Source: Cyanophora paradoxa (Eukaryota; Glaucocystophyceae; Cyanophorales; Cyanophoraceae). From it: DNA of 64,000 nt. Below, piece after piece: positions 29,769-43,788 of this stretch (positions within the stretch are counted from its first letter, which is position 1; each line of letters opens with the position of its first letter). Under the pieces are notes generated by a model. It was given only the letters and a program-made list of their open reading frames with translations, did no database searches and was not told the DNA's origin. Made by a program: the position numbers and the translations under genes. Location of the stretch: contig QPMI01000183.1 of the NCBI GenBank assembly GCA_004431415.1, positions 1 to 64,000 on the forward strand, read 5' to 3'.

Positions 29769-32011
29769 TCAGACGCGCTCGGAGCTGCTGCTGGGGCCCG
29801 AGAAGAGGGCCGTCTTCTGGTCGAGGCGCGCCGAGTAGGCCCCGGCCCCGCTGCGTCCGGCCGGCACCGGCACTGCAGCAGGCGTCTCAGCGGGGCGCGG
29901 GGGCCGGCGCGGCCGCGAGGGCGGCCGGGGCGCACTGAAGACGAAGATGAGGGTGTAGACGTAGAAGTTGAGGACGGCGAGGAACGAGAGGAACTTCGCC
30001 GCTGCGGGCGAGTCGGCCGCCCGCCCCGGGGGCGGACGAGGGGCTGGGGCGGGGGCGGGGCGGCGGACGGGAGTCGATGAGGGGCCCGATGCCGTTGAGG
30101 TAGATGCCGAGGGCGGTCGCGATGAAGACGGCGAGCGAGAGCACGCACAGGAACTTGAAGCCCGTCGGCGTCTGCGCCCCCGCCCCGTCCCGTCCCCGCG
30201 TCGGCCCCGCCGCCCCGGCGGGCGCCGGCGGGGGCGGGGGCGGGGCGCGCCTGGGGGATGTTGCGGAGCTCGCCAACGATGCGGAAGGAGAGGTAGGCGA
30301 TCCAGCAGAGGTAGATCAGCATGAGCACCGTCAGGGCGCCCACCACGTACTGCCGGCCCCCGCGTGAGGCGCCACGGGGGGCGGGGCGGGGCGGGCGGTG
30401 GCGGACGGGGAAGGCGGAGAAGTCGGTGTAGGCGAGGTAGGCGGGGTCGCTGATCTGGTGGAACATGTCCAGCGTGAAGAGCGAGATCAGGATGACCTGC
30501 CCGGCGTCAGCGCGTCCACGGCGCCGGCTGGGGACCTCTCCAAGGGGGGCGGGGCGGGGCGCGCGGGGGGCACCCAGATGGTGGAGACGAGGAGGAGCTT
30601 GGGGAGGTAGAAGGAGAGGAAGGTGCGCTTCGCCTCGTCCTCCATGATCGAGTCCGCCACCAGCAGCCACACCAGCATCAGGCACGCCACGAACGAGACC
30701 TGCGCGGGGCGCCCGCCTCGCCGGGGCGCCCGCCCGGCGCGTGCGGGGGCCGGGGCGGGCGCGCCTGGAAGAGGTTCGTGATGAAGGGGAAGACCCACGA
30801 GTCGACGAGCAGGTCGCAGATGAAGATGGGGTCTGCTCGAGCCGTCGGGGGCGCCGGGAAGCGGGCGGGGCGGGGCGGGGAGGGGGCGACGAGCAGGGCG
30901 CACTGTTGAAGGCGATGCACGCGAGCGCCAGCATGCCGACCCAGCTGCAAAGCGGGTGGAGTCACGACGGGGCGCGCGGGGCGGGGAAGGGGCCGGCGGA
31001 CCGCTGCTCGGGGATCCAGTCCCGCGCGGCGTACGGCCGCATCGACTGGAGGCCGACGCCGACGCAGACCAGCGTCACCAGCAGGAACGAGTACCTGCCG
31101 CCGCCCCGCGCGCCCGCTTGTGCGCCGCCCCCGGGCCACCGGGGCGGGGAGGCGGCCCAGGGGCACCTCGCCACGAGCTCGAAGAGCGTGTACTGCTTGT
31201 TCGTGAAGAGGAACTGCACGGCAGCGCCGCCGGGTGGGCCCAGCGCGGGGCGAGCGGCACGCGCGGCGGCGAGGCGGGCACCTGGAAGCCGAGGGAGGAG
31301 AGGAAGTCGACTTCGCTCGCGAAGTTGTCGACGGTGACCGTCACGAGGTACTCCCGGTAGTGCAGGAAGCTCTCCTGCGCCCGCCCCGCGCTCAGATCCG
31401 ACCGGGCGGCGCGGCGCGGCGCAGCCCGCACCTGCATGATCGGGATGAGCTCGCACCGCGGCTTCCCCTGCGCTCGCCCTGTCAGCGGCGGCGGGCGGCG
31501 GGCGAGCCGGGCGGCGGGCGGCTGCCGCGCCTGCATGCAGTTGATGGTGCGCTGCTTCTTGGAGCCCTTCACGATCGGCGTCCAGGGCTCGCTGCTCGAG
31601 GAGCGCCCCGAGAGGTCGATGTAGAAGGTCCCCAGCTTGGAGAAGCCTGCCCGGCGCGCTCGGCGACGCGCATGCTTGGAGAGGGGTGATGCGGGAACAT
31701 GCGCCGCGCACCGGCGACGTCCGACTTTTTGTTGAACGGGTAGGCGCTGACGACGAACCTCCTGTTCCACTGGTCCATGTTCCGCAGCGTCGCCTCGAAG
31801 GTCCACTTGTCGCCGGGGTTTGCCGGCAGCTGATACATCTGAAGCTCACTGTCCGCGTCTCCTATGTGCATCTGGGGGCCTGCGCGTGCGGCGGCGGCTC
31901 GTCACCCAAGGAGGACCTTGCCCTCGGTGGCGGCAAACCGTAGATTCCGATGACCACGGTCGCAGCAACGAGAGTTCCGAACACGAGAACCGTCAGCGCC
32001 ACGCCGGACAT
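29769..32011 (-). CDS. TMEM181: TMEM181-like seven-helix membrane protein (Wntless-type TM domain)
   Basis: The N-terminal anchor is MSGVALTVLVFGTLVAATVV. A lumenal beta-rich domain follows: GDADSELQMYQLPANPGDKW, TFEATLRNMDQWNRRFVVSA, GTFYIDLSGRSSSSEPW, KKQRTINCMQ and REYLVTVTVDNFASEVDFLS. The helical part contains SFLLVTLVCVGVGLQSMRPY, AARDWIPEQR, VGMLALACIAFNS, DPIFICDLLVDSWVFPFITN and LFQ. Then come DEAKRTFLSFYLPKLLLVST, GALTVLMLIYLCWIAYLSFR, GFKFLCVLSLAVFIATALGI and KFLSFLAVLNFYVYTLIFVF. RDWxxEQ, NDPxF, LxFYLPK and EFLSFxxLLNFYxYTLxFVF are hallmarks of TMEM181. The C-terminus ends LFSGPSSSSERV. At least ten introns are present. An upstream non-ATG extension of the frame exists, so the start is tentative. 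Confidence 0.86.
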
Positions 32012-32306
32012 CGACAGCTTCTCAATCCGGAGTGTGAGCGACGGAGCCCTACCACGCGCGGTGTTAGCTACGAGCTCAAAGCACAAGCATGCATGCTAAC
32101 GCGATGCGTGACAGCGTCGGGGCGTTCGGTGCGACGGGCCGCGTCGCCGGTTTAAAATGCCCGCCACTCGCCATCCGCCCGCTCGGGGCGTGTCACCGGC
32201 GCCGCGAACGCACCCTCGGGGGCTCGTGTACTCCATCATCTTGCCGCGACACCTCCCGCGCGAGCCGCCGAAGGTTGTAGATCCTTGTACCCCTCAAAGT
32301 CTAACG
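32012..32306. promoter_or_regulatory. Divergent promoter region
   Basis: This 295-bp gap lies between the start codons of the TMEM181-like (-) and MORN3-like (+) genes. GCATGCATGC lies near 32085. No known promoter element is recognised. Confidence 0.45.
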
Positions 32307-34599
<2,293 letters not shown>

Positions 34600-36137
34600 C
34601 TAGTAGCCGAGGAAGCGGGCGAGGATGTCGTTGACTGGGGCGCCGATCAGAGGGGCGCGAGGGGGGCGGCGGGGCGGGGGCGGGGCGGGCGGGGCGCGCC
34701 GAAGACGAACTGCCTGCCGGCGTCGGGGTCGGGGAAGGCCTCTGCGCCCCGCGCCGCCAGCGCCGCCCGGTTGTTCTTGAACTCGCCGAGCCCCAGCAGC
34801 GAGCCGGCCCGCTCCGGGTCTGCGGCGCCAGCGCCCTCAGCGCTGCGGTGAGCGGGGCGGGCGGGGCGACGGGGGCGCGGGGGCACCCCAGCTGGAGCTG
34901 AAGACGCCGTAGATGGCGCTGGCGGGGCCGAGGAGGGGGAAGGCGAGGGCGGCGACGCCGAGGGGGCCCCCGAGGAGGAACTCGAGGAGGGTCGCGTCGG
35001 CGCCGAGGGCGGCGGCCTCGGGGTTCGCCCCCGCCGCCCCCAGCGCCGCCAGCGCCTTCAACGCCGAGGCCCCCCCGAGCACGAGCGGGAAGGGCAGCAC
35101 CGCGAAGGTCCAGCCCCGCGCCAGCAGCCGCTTGAAGAGCCCTGCGCGGCGGCGGCCGGTCCGCGAGGCCCGCCGGCGGGAGGGCCGAGAGGGGCGGACC
35201 GGAGACGGCGACGGCGCGCTCGATCACGACCTGCACGGGGAGCGGGAGGGGCTCAGAGGGGAAACCGTGCACGTGCGGGGCGGGGGCGGCGGGGCGACAC
35301 CTTCTTGCGGGCGACGGAGGATTGGAGGGAGGCGATGCGGCTCTTCGTGTTCTCGATGCGCTTCCCGCGCTTCTTCCTGTTCGTCTCCTCGGCGTCGATG
35401 CGCTCAATCTCCCTGCCCAGCTCCTCCAGCGCCAGCATCACCTTCGGCGGGCATCACAGAGGCCCCGGGCTCGAGGCCGAGGCTAAACGACTCGCGGGCA
35501 GCTCGCTGCTGAGAGCTCGCTGACGTTCACCTTCGGCAAGTTCAACTTGTCTATCGCCTCCTGCTTCAGCAACCGCCCGTCCGCTGCCGCCGCCCCGCGC
35601 GTCAGCGAGTCAGCGGAGATCCGCGAGGCGCGGCGCGGAGCGCATCGGCTTGCTGGGCGAGCGCGCGGGGAGGGCGCCGGCCCCGGCAGCCGCACCGATC
35701 TTCTCCATCGCGCGGTCCAGGTCCGCTATCCGCTTCACGGCCTCCTCCACCTGTCGCGGCCCCGCTGAGGCCCGCGTCGCTCGGCGACTGGCGCTCTACC
35801 GCACCTCCGTGAGATCTGGAGCATCACGGGCGGCGAAGCGCACGCGTTAGCTACGCAGGGGCTCCAGCACGAGCAGGTTCGCACCAGCCTGTTCATCGGC
35901 GGGCGACTCGCTGGCTGCCAGGACTCGCACCGGCTCGTAAACGTGTCTCCGGGCACCACGGAAGGACCGGGCTGTCGCAGCCGGCGCCGACCCGAAGAAC
36001 GAACGCGCGCTGGCCTTGGGCGACGCGGTGGTCAACCGGATCTGCTGCTGCTGGGGGCAGGCGTGCGCATGCGTGATCGCCTGATGCTGCCGTTCCGCCC
36101 GCGACGCTACTGGGGAGGCCGTGACGAAGGTTGCCAT
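34600..36137 (-). CDS. Putative plastid-targeted membrane protein of unknown function
   Basis: The start is MATFVTASPVASRAERQHQA. It is followed by a Ser/Ala/Arg-rich, acid-poor stretch (RLTTASPKASARSFFGSAPA) resembling a transit peptide, then HVYEPVRVLAASESPADEQA. Later exons give VEEAVKRIADLDRAMEKIG, ADGRLLKQEAIDKLNLPKVN, VMLALEELGREIERIDAEET and GKRIENTKSRIASLQSSVAR (coiled coil). QVVIERAVAVSG, GLFKRLLARGWTFAVLPFPL and the hydrophobic GGPLGVAALAFPLLGPASAI follow. The end is DPERAGSLLGLGEFKNNRAA ... APLIGAPVNDILARFLGY. Two or three membrane segments are likely. I do not recognise the family, and plastid targeting is an inference from composition only. An intron plus exon edge (35738-35800) has a partial copy upstream of the gene. 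Confidence 0.6.
35738..35800 (-). repeat. Parent copy of a short local duplication (intron/exon edge)
   Basis: The segment covers an intron of the putative plastid protein gene (sense GTGCGGTAGAGC to GCCGCGACAG) and the first codons of the next exon, GTGGAGGAGGCC (VEEA). A second copy sits at 36192-36262. This copy is the functional one, because the splice sites and exon are needed by the gene. Confidence 0.8.
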
Positions 36138-36428
36138 CGATCTGCAATTTGATCCCCGAAAAATCGGGAAGGGGGGGAGAAGTAGATCGCGGCCTCCTCC
36201 GGCCACCTGTACATGTCGCGGCCCCGCTGAGGCCCGCGTCGCTCGGCGACTAGCGCTCTACCGCGCCCAGCTGCAGTAAATGAGAAGTACATGTACACAA
36301 CTGGTAACAAGGCTGCGGCCCCCGTGTGCGGGGCCCGCGCCGGGGAAGCTGAAACTGCACAGTGCGAAGTGGAAAATGCGGCTCAGGGGTCGAGCTCGGG
36401 GCGCCGAGGCCGCCGGTCGCGCGGGCGG
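36138..36428. other. Short intergenic region with duplicated intron fragment
   Basis: It lies between the start of the putative plastid protein gene and the stop of the ABCG gene, both on the minus strand. The part 36192-36262 duplicates 35738-35800 with two palindromic insertions: sense ACA to ACATGTACA and GG to GGCCGG. GTACATGTAC occurs near 36289. Confidence 0.7.
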
Positions 36429-39400
36429 TCACGGCTGCGAGGGGCTCTCCCTGCCGTCCGCGGCGGTCGCCGGGGGCGAGTCGAGGATCGGGGCGGCGGG
36501 CTTGGGCCCGGGGCGGAAGGGGGCGGCGGCGGGGTTGAGGCGGCGGGCGCTGGAGGCGGGGGAGGGGGCGGGGGAGGGGTAGGGGGAGGCCCCCGGGGAG
36601 GGGTCGGCGGGGATTGGCGCAGAGAGGGCCTCGATGAGAGAGTCGCTCGAGATCGAGTGGGAGACCCCCGCGGGGCTCGCCCCCCCGCCCTGCCGCGCCA
36701 GCATCGCCTTTGCCGCCGAGAGCGGCTCTCCGGCCGCAGCCGCCGGGCCCGGGGCCGGCTCGGCGGGGCCGGCGGGGCGGCGGCGCGCAGGCGAGCGGCA
36801 GCCTCGGCGGCGGAGGAGCGGGCGGCGGCGGCGCGGGCGGCGGCGGCCTGGAGGGCGGCCTCGAGCTTGGCGGCGCGGGCGCGGCGGCCCTCGGCGTCGA
36901 CCTGCGCCATCGCCCGCTCCGCCGCCGCCGCGATCGCCCGCTCCTTCTCCTCGCGCGCCCGCCCCGCCTCCGCCTCGAGGGCCTCGCGCGCGGCGCCGGC
37001 CTTGGCGAGCGCCTCGCCCTCCGCCTTCTCGAGCTCGAGGGCGGAGCTCGAGGCCGAGCGCGCCGCGTTCTCCCGCACCCGCCGCTCCGCCTCCGCCGCC
37101 CGCCGCCGGTCGTCGCTCTCGGGGGCCTTCCCCCCCGCCCCCTCGCCCTCGCCCGGCTTGGCCTCCCACTGGCGCCGCATGGAGAGCTTGTGGGCGAGCT
37201 CCGCCTCGCCCCGCGCCTTCTTCGCCTCGAGGCTCGCCGAGCGCGCGAGGGCCTCAAGGCGCGCCACCTCCGAGGCCGCCCCCGCCCGCCCCTGCGCCGC
37301 CGCCGCCTCCCGCTCCTCCGCCGCCTTCACCGCCACTGCCTCGCGCGCCGCCCGCTCGGCCTCGGCGCGCTCGGCCTCGCGCGCGAGGGCCTCGCGCTCG
37401 GCGGAGAGGCGGGCGATCTCCTCGTCGGCGGCGCGGGCGGCGGCCTCGGCGTCGCGCAGGGCGGCCCCCGCGCGGGCGGCCTCGACGATGCGCTCGGCCT
37501 CCTCCTCGCTGACCTCCTCCAGGCGCGGGCCGGCGAGCTCGGGGTTCGGGTCCCGCCGCAGCATCGCCTGGAAGGTCGGCGTGCGGTGCGAGAGGATGCT
37601 GTACGTCGCCGCGTAGCAGAGCAGCATGATGCGCACGTTGGCCAGCAGCGCCCCCGCCAGGCTGCTCTCCCCGTAGCCCAGGCGCTCGAGCACCTCGTCG
37701 CCGTCGCACGTGTCGCCGGGGCGCCGGCAGTCGAACTCGAGGCCGCGCAGGTCGTTCACGCACATCGCCTCGAAGCCCCAGCGCATGAGGGAGACGTTGG
37801 GGACCCAGCGGAAGATCCAGGGGACGGTCTGGGAGGAGACGGTGTAGCCGCCGAAGAGGATGAAGATGAGGTAGACGGGGGGCCCCATGGCGAGGGCGGC
37901 GTCCTGGGACGGGGCGAGGGCGCCGATGGTCATGGAGACGGCGGAGGAGGTGAAGGACTCGAGGGCGTGGATGGCGAGGAACTTGAGGAAGCGCGCGGGG
38001 GACGCGTGCAGGCCCGCCATCGGGTACAGCAGCGACGCGAACGTCAGCGGCGCCACCGCCGCCGTCGGGAGCTCCGCGACGAGCTTCGAGAAGAAGTAGG
38101 CGGCGACGCCGTAGGCGCCCTTGGCGCGGTCCGCCTGCACGATGCCGCGCTCGCGCACGAAGAGGTTGAGGGTCTTGGAGAGGGCCGACATGGCCGTCGA
38201 GACGGCCGCCATCTGGAAGAGGCCGAGGCGCGACTGGATCGAGGCCTGCGAGACCCCCAGCTGGAAGTAGATCGACCCAAAGATCCCCGCCGACACCACG
38301 CTGATCACCGTCCTGCGCGAGCATGTCAGGCCCGCGGCGCGGGGGCGTGGGCGGGGCCGGCGGGGCGGACCGGACGATGGTGGCGGCCTTGTCGCGGGTG
38401 GCCTGCCTCCAGGAGCGCGTGAGGAGCAGCTGGAACTGCTCCCACCAGTCCGGCCGGCTCCCCTCCTCCTTGGCGGCGCGCGCCGCGAGGGCCCAGCCGA
38501 GGCCGCCCGCGTCGTCGTCCGTCCCGTCGCTCTCCGCCGCCGCCTCCTTCTCGTCTCGCGCGTGCGCCTGCGCCCTGCCGTCGGCGCGGGCGGGGCGGGG
38601 CCGGCGGGGCGGGGCGGGGGACGGACGGCGGCGGTGCGGCGGGCCCAGGCGTCGGTGAGGCGGCGGACGCGGGCGCGGGACTCGTGGAGGGACTCGTCGG
38701 AGCTGTAGTCGATGGAGATGAGGTCGGCGAAGAACTCGGCGGGGTTCGTCTGCTCGGGGCACGCGTGCCCCGCCCCCTCGAAGTAGGCGACGGCCTCCTT
38801 GGCGGGCCCGTGGTAGACCACCTCGCCCTCGCTCAGCAGCAGCAGGTCGTCGATCATGCGGAAGATCGAGCTGCTCGGCTGGTGCACCTGCTCGCCCCCG
38901 CCCTCACGCCCCGCCCCGCGCGCCGCGGCGTGGGCGGGGGCGGGGGCGGGGCCGGGCGGACGGTGCAGATGACGGTGTGGCCGTCGTGGGCGAGGCGGCG
39001 CATGGTCGCCATCACGCGCTCCGCCTGGAACGAGTCCAGCCCCGTCGTCGGCTGCCCGCCCCCGCCCTCAGCCTCGCCCCGGGAGGGGACGGCGTGCGGG
39101 GCGGCGCGCCTCGTCGGCGAGGACGAGGGAGGGCCCCGAGACGAGCTCGCAGCCGATGTTGAGTCGCTTCCGCTCCCCGCCGCTGATCCCCCGCACCTTC
39201 TCGTCCCCCACGATCTGCACCGCGAGCGCCGTCACCGCCCGCCCTCGCGACCCGCGCCGCAGGTCACGTGTCTACCGTGTCCGCCGACTTGGTGAGGCCG
39301 AGCTTGTTGAGGAGCTGCCGGCGGCGGCGTCAGGCCCCTGGGGCGGGCGGGGCCGGCGGGGCGCGGCGAGGGCGCGCCTCCTCGACGTAGGCCTCCTTCT

Positions 39401-40182
39401 TCTTGCGGGAGATGGTCTTGGGGAGGCGGAGGGCGGCGGCCAGGCGCAGCGTCTCCCGCACGGTCAGCTGGCTGTAGAACATGTCCTCCTGCCGCACGTA
39501 CGAGAGCTGCGGGCCCCCCGCGTCGGCTCCCGCGACCTCGGCGCGCGCGAGGGCGCGGCGAGCGGGCGCACGAGGTGGCGGCTCATGCCCGCGGGGCGCC
39601 CGTTGATGTTCACCCGCCCGATGAGCTGCATGTTGTCGCAGCGGGGCACCTGCTGCGCCAGCGTGTTCAAGAGCGTCGTCTTTCCACTCCTGCAACCATC
39701 CTCGTGAGTCGAAGCGCCTTAGCTAACGCGCCCGGCGGCCCCTCCCGCGGTGCGCACCCCGACGGCCCGAGAATGCAGGTGAGTCGGCCCGGCTCTGCCT
39801 TGCCGCGCATCTCTGCCGATCGCGCGTGTCATAAAGCCGAGAATGGCACGTATCGCGCAGCTTAGGAGCGCGCGCACTCGTCAGGATCTTGCGGATGCGC
39901 TTTTCCTTCGACGTCTTGTCCGTGGTCGCTAGGCGGCACTGCGAAAAGCGTTACGCAGTATCGCCCAGCACGAGAGATTCGCACCTCAACCCCTTTCCAC
40001 TCGAGCAGCACCCGAACGAAGCGGTGCTTGTGGTCATCCCCGACAACAGCCTGAGGCGGAGCCGCCGTCCAAGTGCCCTGGCGCCTTCGGCGCGCCAGCT
40101 CCTCCGAAAGCCGGCGCTCGGCATTGTGCTCGCGAATCCAGAAGACCGCCCCCACCAGCACGGTCTCGACCAGCAGCGACAT
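36429..40182 (-). CDS. ABCG-family half-transporter with C-terminal coiled-coil extension
   Basis: The start is [20 protein letters not shown]. Then come VLLEWKGVE and [16 protein letters not shown]. The nucleotide-binding domain follows: [34 protein letters not shown] (Walker A), [20 protein letters not shown] (Q-loop), [20 protein letters not shown] (signature), SLVLADE (Walker B), [20 protein letters not shown] and [20 protein letters not shown] (H-loop). After [20 protein letters not shown] the membrane domain runs from [20 protein letters not shown] through [40 protein letters not shown] and [21 protein letters not shown] highly charged coiled coil of about 250 residues follows ([40 protein letters not shown]) and then a Pro/Ser tail ending GRESPSQP. 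Such a tail is not usual for ABCG proteins. One intron after LADE has a GC donor (GAG|GCGCGCC). The substrate is unknown. Confidence 0.93.
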
Positions 40183-40363
40183 CGCGGCGCGGGTCGAGCC
40201 GACACGGGACGCTGCGGGACGCTACACTGCGCTCGCACGCTACTCTCGTGCGGGACGCTCCACGATGCGCTCGCACGCCACTGTCGCACGCGATGAGATT
40301 TTCTACTCCTGTACCCCAAAGCCGGCACCGAGGCGCCGTACCCGCCTGGCGCGGTTCGTCTCG
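40183..40363. promoter_or_regulatory. 181-bp divergent promoter region
   Basis: It lies between the ABCG start (-) and the proposed SPATA20-like start (+). CGGGACGCT and GCTCGCACGC are each repeated within 40200-40290, as imperfect tandem copies (GCGGGACGCTACACTGCGC and GTGCGGGACGCTCCACGATG). They are candidate shared regulatory sites. Confidence 0.45.
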
Positions 40364-43300
40364 ATGTTCGCGCCCGCCTGCCTGGTTCCGTCGCCGGGGA
40401 GGAGTGCGGATGCACCGGCGCGACCAGCCGTCGCACTGTGCGCCTCGATGGCGGCACGCGGCGCGGTTCGTCGATCGGCAGCCGCGGGCCCGTCGATCGC
40501 AGCGCGTTTCGACGGGCATCTGCTGCATCGCTGCCGCTGGATCAATGTGGCCCTGCGGCCGAACCCAGCGCACACCGCCGTCGAAACCCGGACGCCGCCG
40601 CTCCAGCAGCCCGTAGCTTCCGCTGAGGAGGGTAGGAATCGCCTTGGAGACAGCAAATCACCGTACCTGCAACAGCACGGTGCGCTTGGATCGCCCGACT
40701 ATTCGATACGCGCCTCTTTGAAGGCCCGCGTGAGCTGCGCCCGTCCTCGAACGCTGACGGCGGATCGCCGTAGCTTCGAATCCGGTTTGGTGGTACGAAT
40801 GGGGAGACGAGGCGTTCGAGGCGGCGAAGCGCGAGAACAAGCCCATCTTCCTCTCGATCGGCTACGCGTACGCCGCCCCCGCGCCGGCCCCGCGCGCTCC
40901 TCCTCACGGGGACGCCGGCCGCAGGACCTGCCATTGGTGCCACGTGTGAGTGACCGCGCCGACGGCGCCGCGCCGCCGCCGCGCGCGGGCGGACGGGCCG
41001 GTGACCGGCGGGCGGGGGGGGCGGGGCGGGCAGGATGGAGCGGGAGTGCTTCGAGAACGAGGGGATCGCGGAGATCATGAACGAGAAGTACATCAACGTG
41101 AAGGTGGACTGCGAGGAGCGGCCCGACGTCAACTCGATCTACATGAACTTCGTCGTCTCGACGCTCGGCTCGGGCGGGCACCCGCTCTCCGTCTTCTGCA
41201 CCCCCGAGGGCCTCCCCTTCGTGGGCGCCACGTACATCCCCCCGCGGGCGATCGGCAGCCGCCCGGGCTTCCCCACCCTCCTCCAGAACATCGCCGACTT
41301 CTGGGCCCGCGAGCCCGAGAAGGCCCGCCCCGCCCCGCCCCGCCCCGCCCCGCCCCGCCCCGCCCCGCCGGCGCCGCCGGCTGAGGGGCGGGGCAGTTGC
41401 GGGGCCAGGGCCAGTACGTGATCCAGGAGCTGGCGACGTACAACGCGGGGATGGCGACGGAGGAGGACGTGGCGGAGGGCTGGCGCGCCGTCCTCGCCAC
41501 CGGCTTCGAGCAGCTCAAGGGCATGTTCGACCCCGCCGAGGGCGGCTTCAGCAAGCCCCCCAAGTTCCCCCGCCCCCACATCCTCTCCTTCCTCCTCCGC
41601 GTCGGCGACGGTCTCGCCAAGGGCGCGCGCGCCGAGGCGCGGGCGATGGTGGCGCAGACGCTGCGGGCGATGTGCCGCGGCGGCATGTACGACCTGCTCG
41701 GCGGCGGCTTCCACCGCTACAGCGTCGACCCTTGGTGGCACGTGCCCCACTTCGAGAAGGTCCCCCCCGCGCCCCGCGCCCCGCGCGCCGGACGCCAAGG
41801 GGCCGGGGGCAGATGCTGTACGACAACGCGCTGCTGGCGGTGGCCTACACCGAGGGCTTCCTCGCCCTCCGCGACCCCCTCTACGAGCGCAGTGCGCCCC
41901 GGCCCCGCCCCGCCCCGCCCCGCCCGGCCCCGCCCGGCCCCGCCCCCGCGCCGGGGGCGACCTGGCGGGCGGCAGTCGTGCGGGAGACGCTGGCGTACGT
42001 GGAGCGGGAGATGACGGACGGGGCGACGGGGGCCTTCTACTCGGCGGAGGACGCGGACAGCGCGCTCAAGGAGGGGGCCCCCGAGATGCGCGAGGGGGCC
42101 TTCTACGTGTGGAAGATGACCGAGATCGACCGCATCCTCTCGAGCGCGGAGATCTTCGCCAAGCGCTACGGCCTCGAGGAGGCCGGCAACGTCCGCAACG
42201 AGTCGGACCGTGCGCCCCGCCGGCCCCGCGCGGCGAGCCCCGCGCGGCGGGGGGTGACGGGGGGCGGGGGCAGCGCACGGGGAGTTCGTGGGGGTGAACG
42301 TGCTGCAGGAGCGGGCGAGCGTGAAGGAGGTGGCGGATGCGTTCGGGCTGAGCGAGGAGGACTGCGAGGTCGTCCTCGCCGAGTGCTGCTCCGACCTCCT
42401 CGCCCGCCGCAAGCGCCGGCCCCGGCCCCGCCGCGACGACAAGGCCCGCCCCGCCCTCGCGCCCGATCCCTCGTCGCCGGCTGACGCGCGGGGGGCCCCG
42501 GCAGATCCTGGTCGCGTGGAACGGGCTCATGATCTCGGCCTTCGCGCAGGCGGCGCAGGCGTTCGGCGTGGAGGCGTACGCACAGTCGGCGCACGCGGCG
42601 GCTAAGTTCATCCTCGAGAACATGGTCTACCGCGTCCCGGGGCCCGACGGCGAGGCGGCGCAGACCGACGAGGAGTGGCCCGAGCCCGGGCCCAACCGCT
42701 GGCCCCACCTCCGCCTCCGCCGCATGTGGCGCGGGGGCGCCTCGAGCGTGCCGGCCTTCGCGGACGACTACGCGTACCTCATCGCCGGCCTCCTCGACCT
42801 CTACGAGTGCGAGCTCGACGCCCGCTGGCTCTACTACGCGCTGCAGCTGCAGGCGGCGATGGACGAGACGCTGTGGGACGACAAGGCGGGGGGCTACTTG
42901 CAGCACGCCGGGGAGGAGGCGAGCCTGCTGCTGAATTTGAAGGAGGACTACGACGGGGCAGAGCCGGCGCCCAACTCGGTGGCGGCGCGCAACCTGCTGC
43001 GCCTCGCCGAGATCACCGCCGACCAGCGCTACCGCGAGCGCGCCGAGGCCACCGTCCGCCCCGCCCCCCCGCGCCCCGCCCCCGCTCCTCGCCGACCCCG
43101 CCCCGTGCAGTTCAAGGCGTTCGGGCAGCGGCTGCGGAACCTCCCGGGGGCCGCCCTCCCCGCCATGCTGGCCCGCCCCACCCGCCTCGGCCCCCTGCGC
43201 TCTCTCACGGGGCAGGGCGGGGCGGGGCGGCAGGTGGCGCTCGACTTCTGCGAGGAGCCGGTGCAGCAGGTGATCGTCGCCGGCGAGCGCGGCACGCCCG

Positions 43301-43644
43301 AGTTCCGCGCCGCGCTGCGGGCCGTCCAGTCGACCTTCGGCCCGCGCCGCGTCGTCCTCCAGTACGACCCCGACGCCCGCAGCGAGGAGTGTGAGCGCCG
43401 CCCGCCCCGGGGGCCCGGCCCGGCGCGGGGCCTCACGCGGGGTGCACGCGCAGCAGCGGCGAACAACGCGATCGTGGAGAAGTGCCTGCCGCTGCGGGCC
43501 GAGTTCCTGCGCGAGAGCCTCGCCACCAAGGACGGGAAGCCGACGGTGTACCTCTGTGAGAACAGCGCCTGCCAGGCGCCCATGACGGAGCCCGAGGAGA
43601 TCGCCCGCGCCCTCGCCGAGCCGGCCGACCCCTCGAGCTCCTAG
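40364..43644 (+). CDS. SPATA20: SPATA20/YyaL-type protein (thioredoxin-like DUF255 plus six-hairpin domain)
   Basis: The N-terminus [20 protein letters not shown] with [20 protein letters not shown] is Arg/Ala-rich and acid-poor, like a mitochondrial presequence. [14 protein letters not shown] follows, then [40 protein letters not shown] and [20 protein letters not shown], with [25 protein letters not shown] and the ERPD motif define the DUF255 thioredoxin-like domain. The rest ([80 protein letters not shown] and [20 protein letters not shown]) is the helical epimerase-like domain. It ends [11 protein letters not shown]. The family position of the CxxC is intact; NPV is followed by W where D is usual. 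Introns are C-rich. One, after EPEKA, appears to use GC (AAG|GCCCGCC). The biochemical role of the family is unsettled. Confidence 0.93.
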
Positions 43645-43749
43645 GCCCCCGGCCCGCGGGGCGCCCCGCCCCGCCCGTGCGCGTGCCACTTTGTTTGTGG
43701 TATGCCATAGCTAGTGACCTGATGGCCTAGGGGCGCTGGTCGAGTTCGA

Positions 43750-43788
<39 letters not shown>

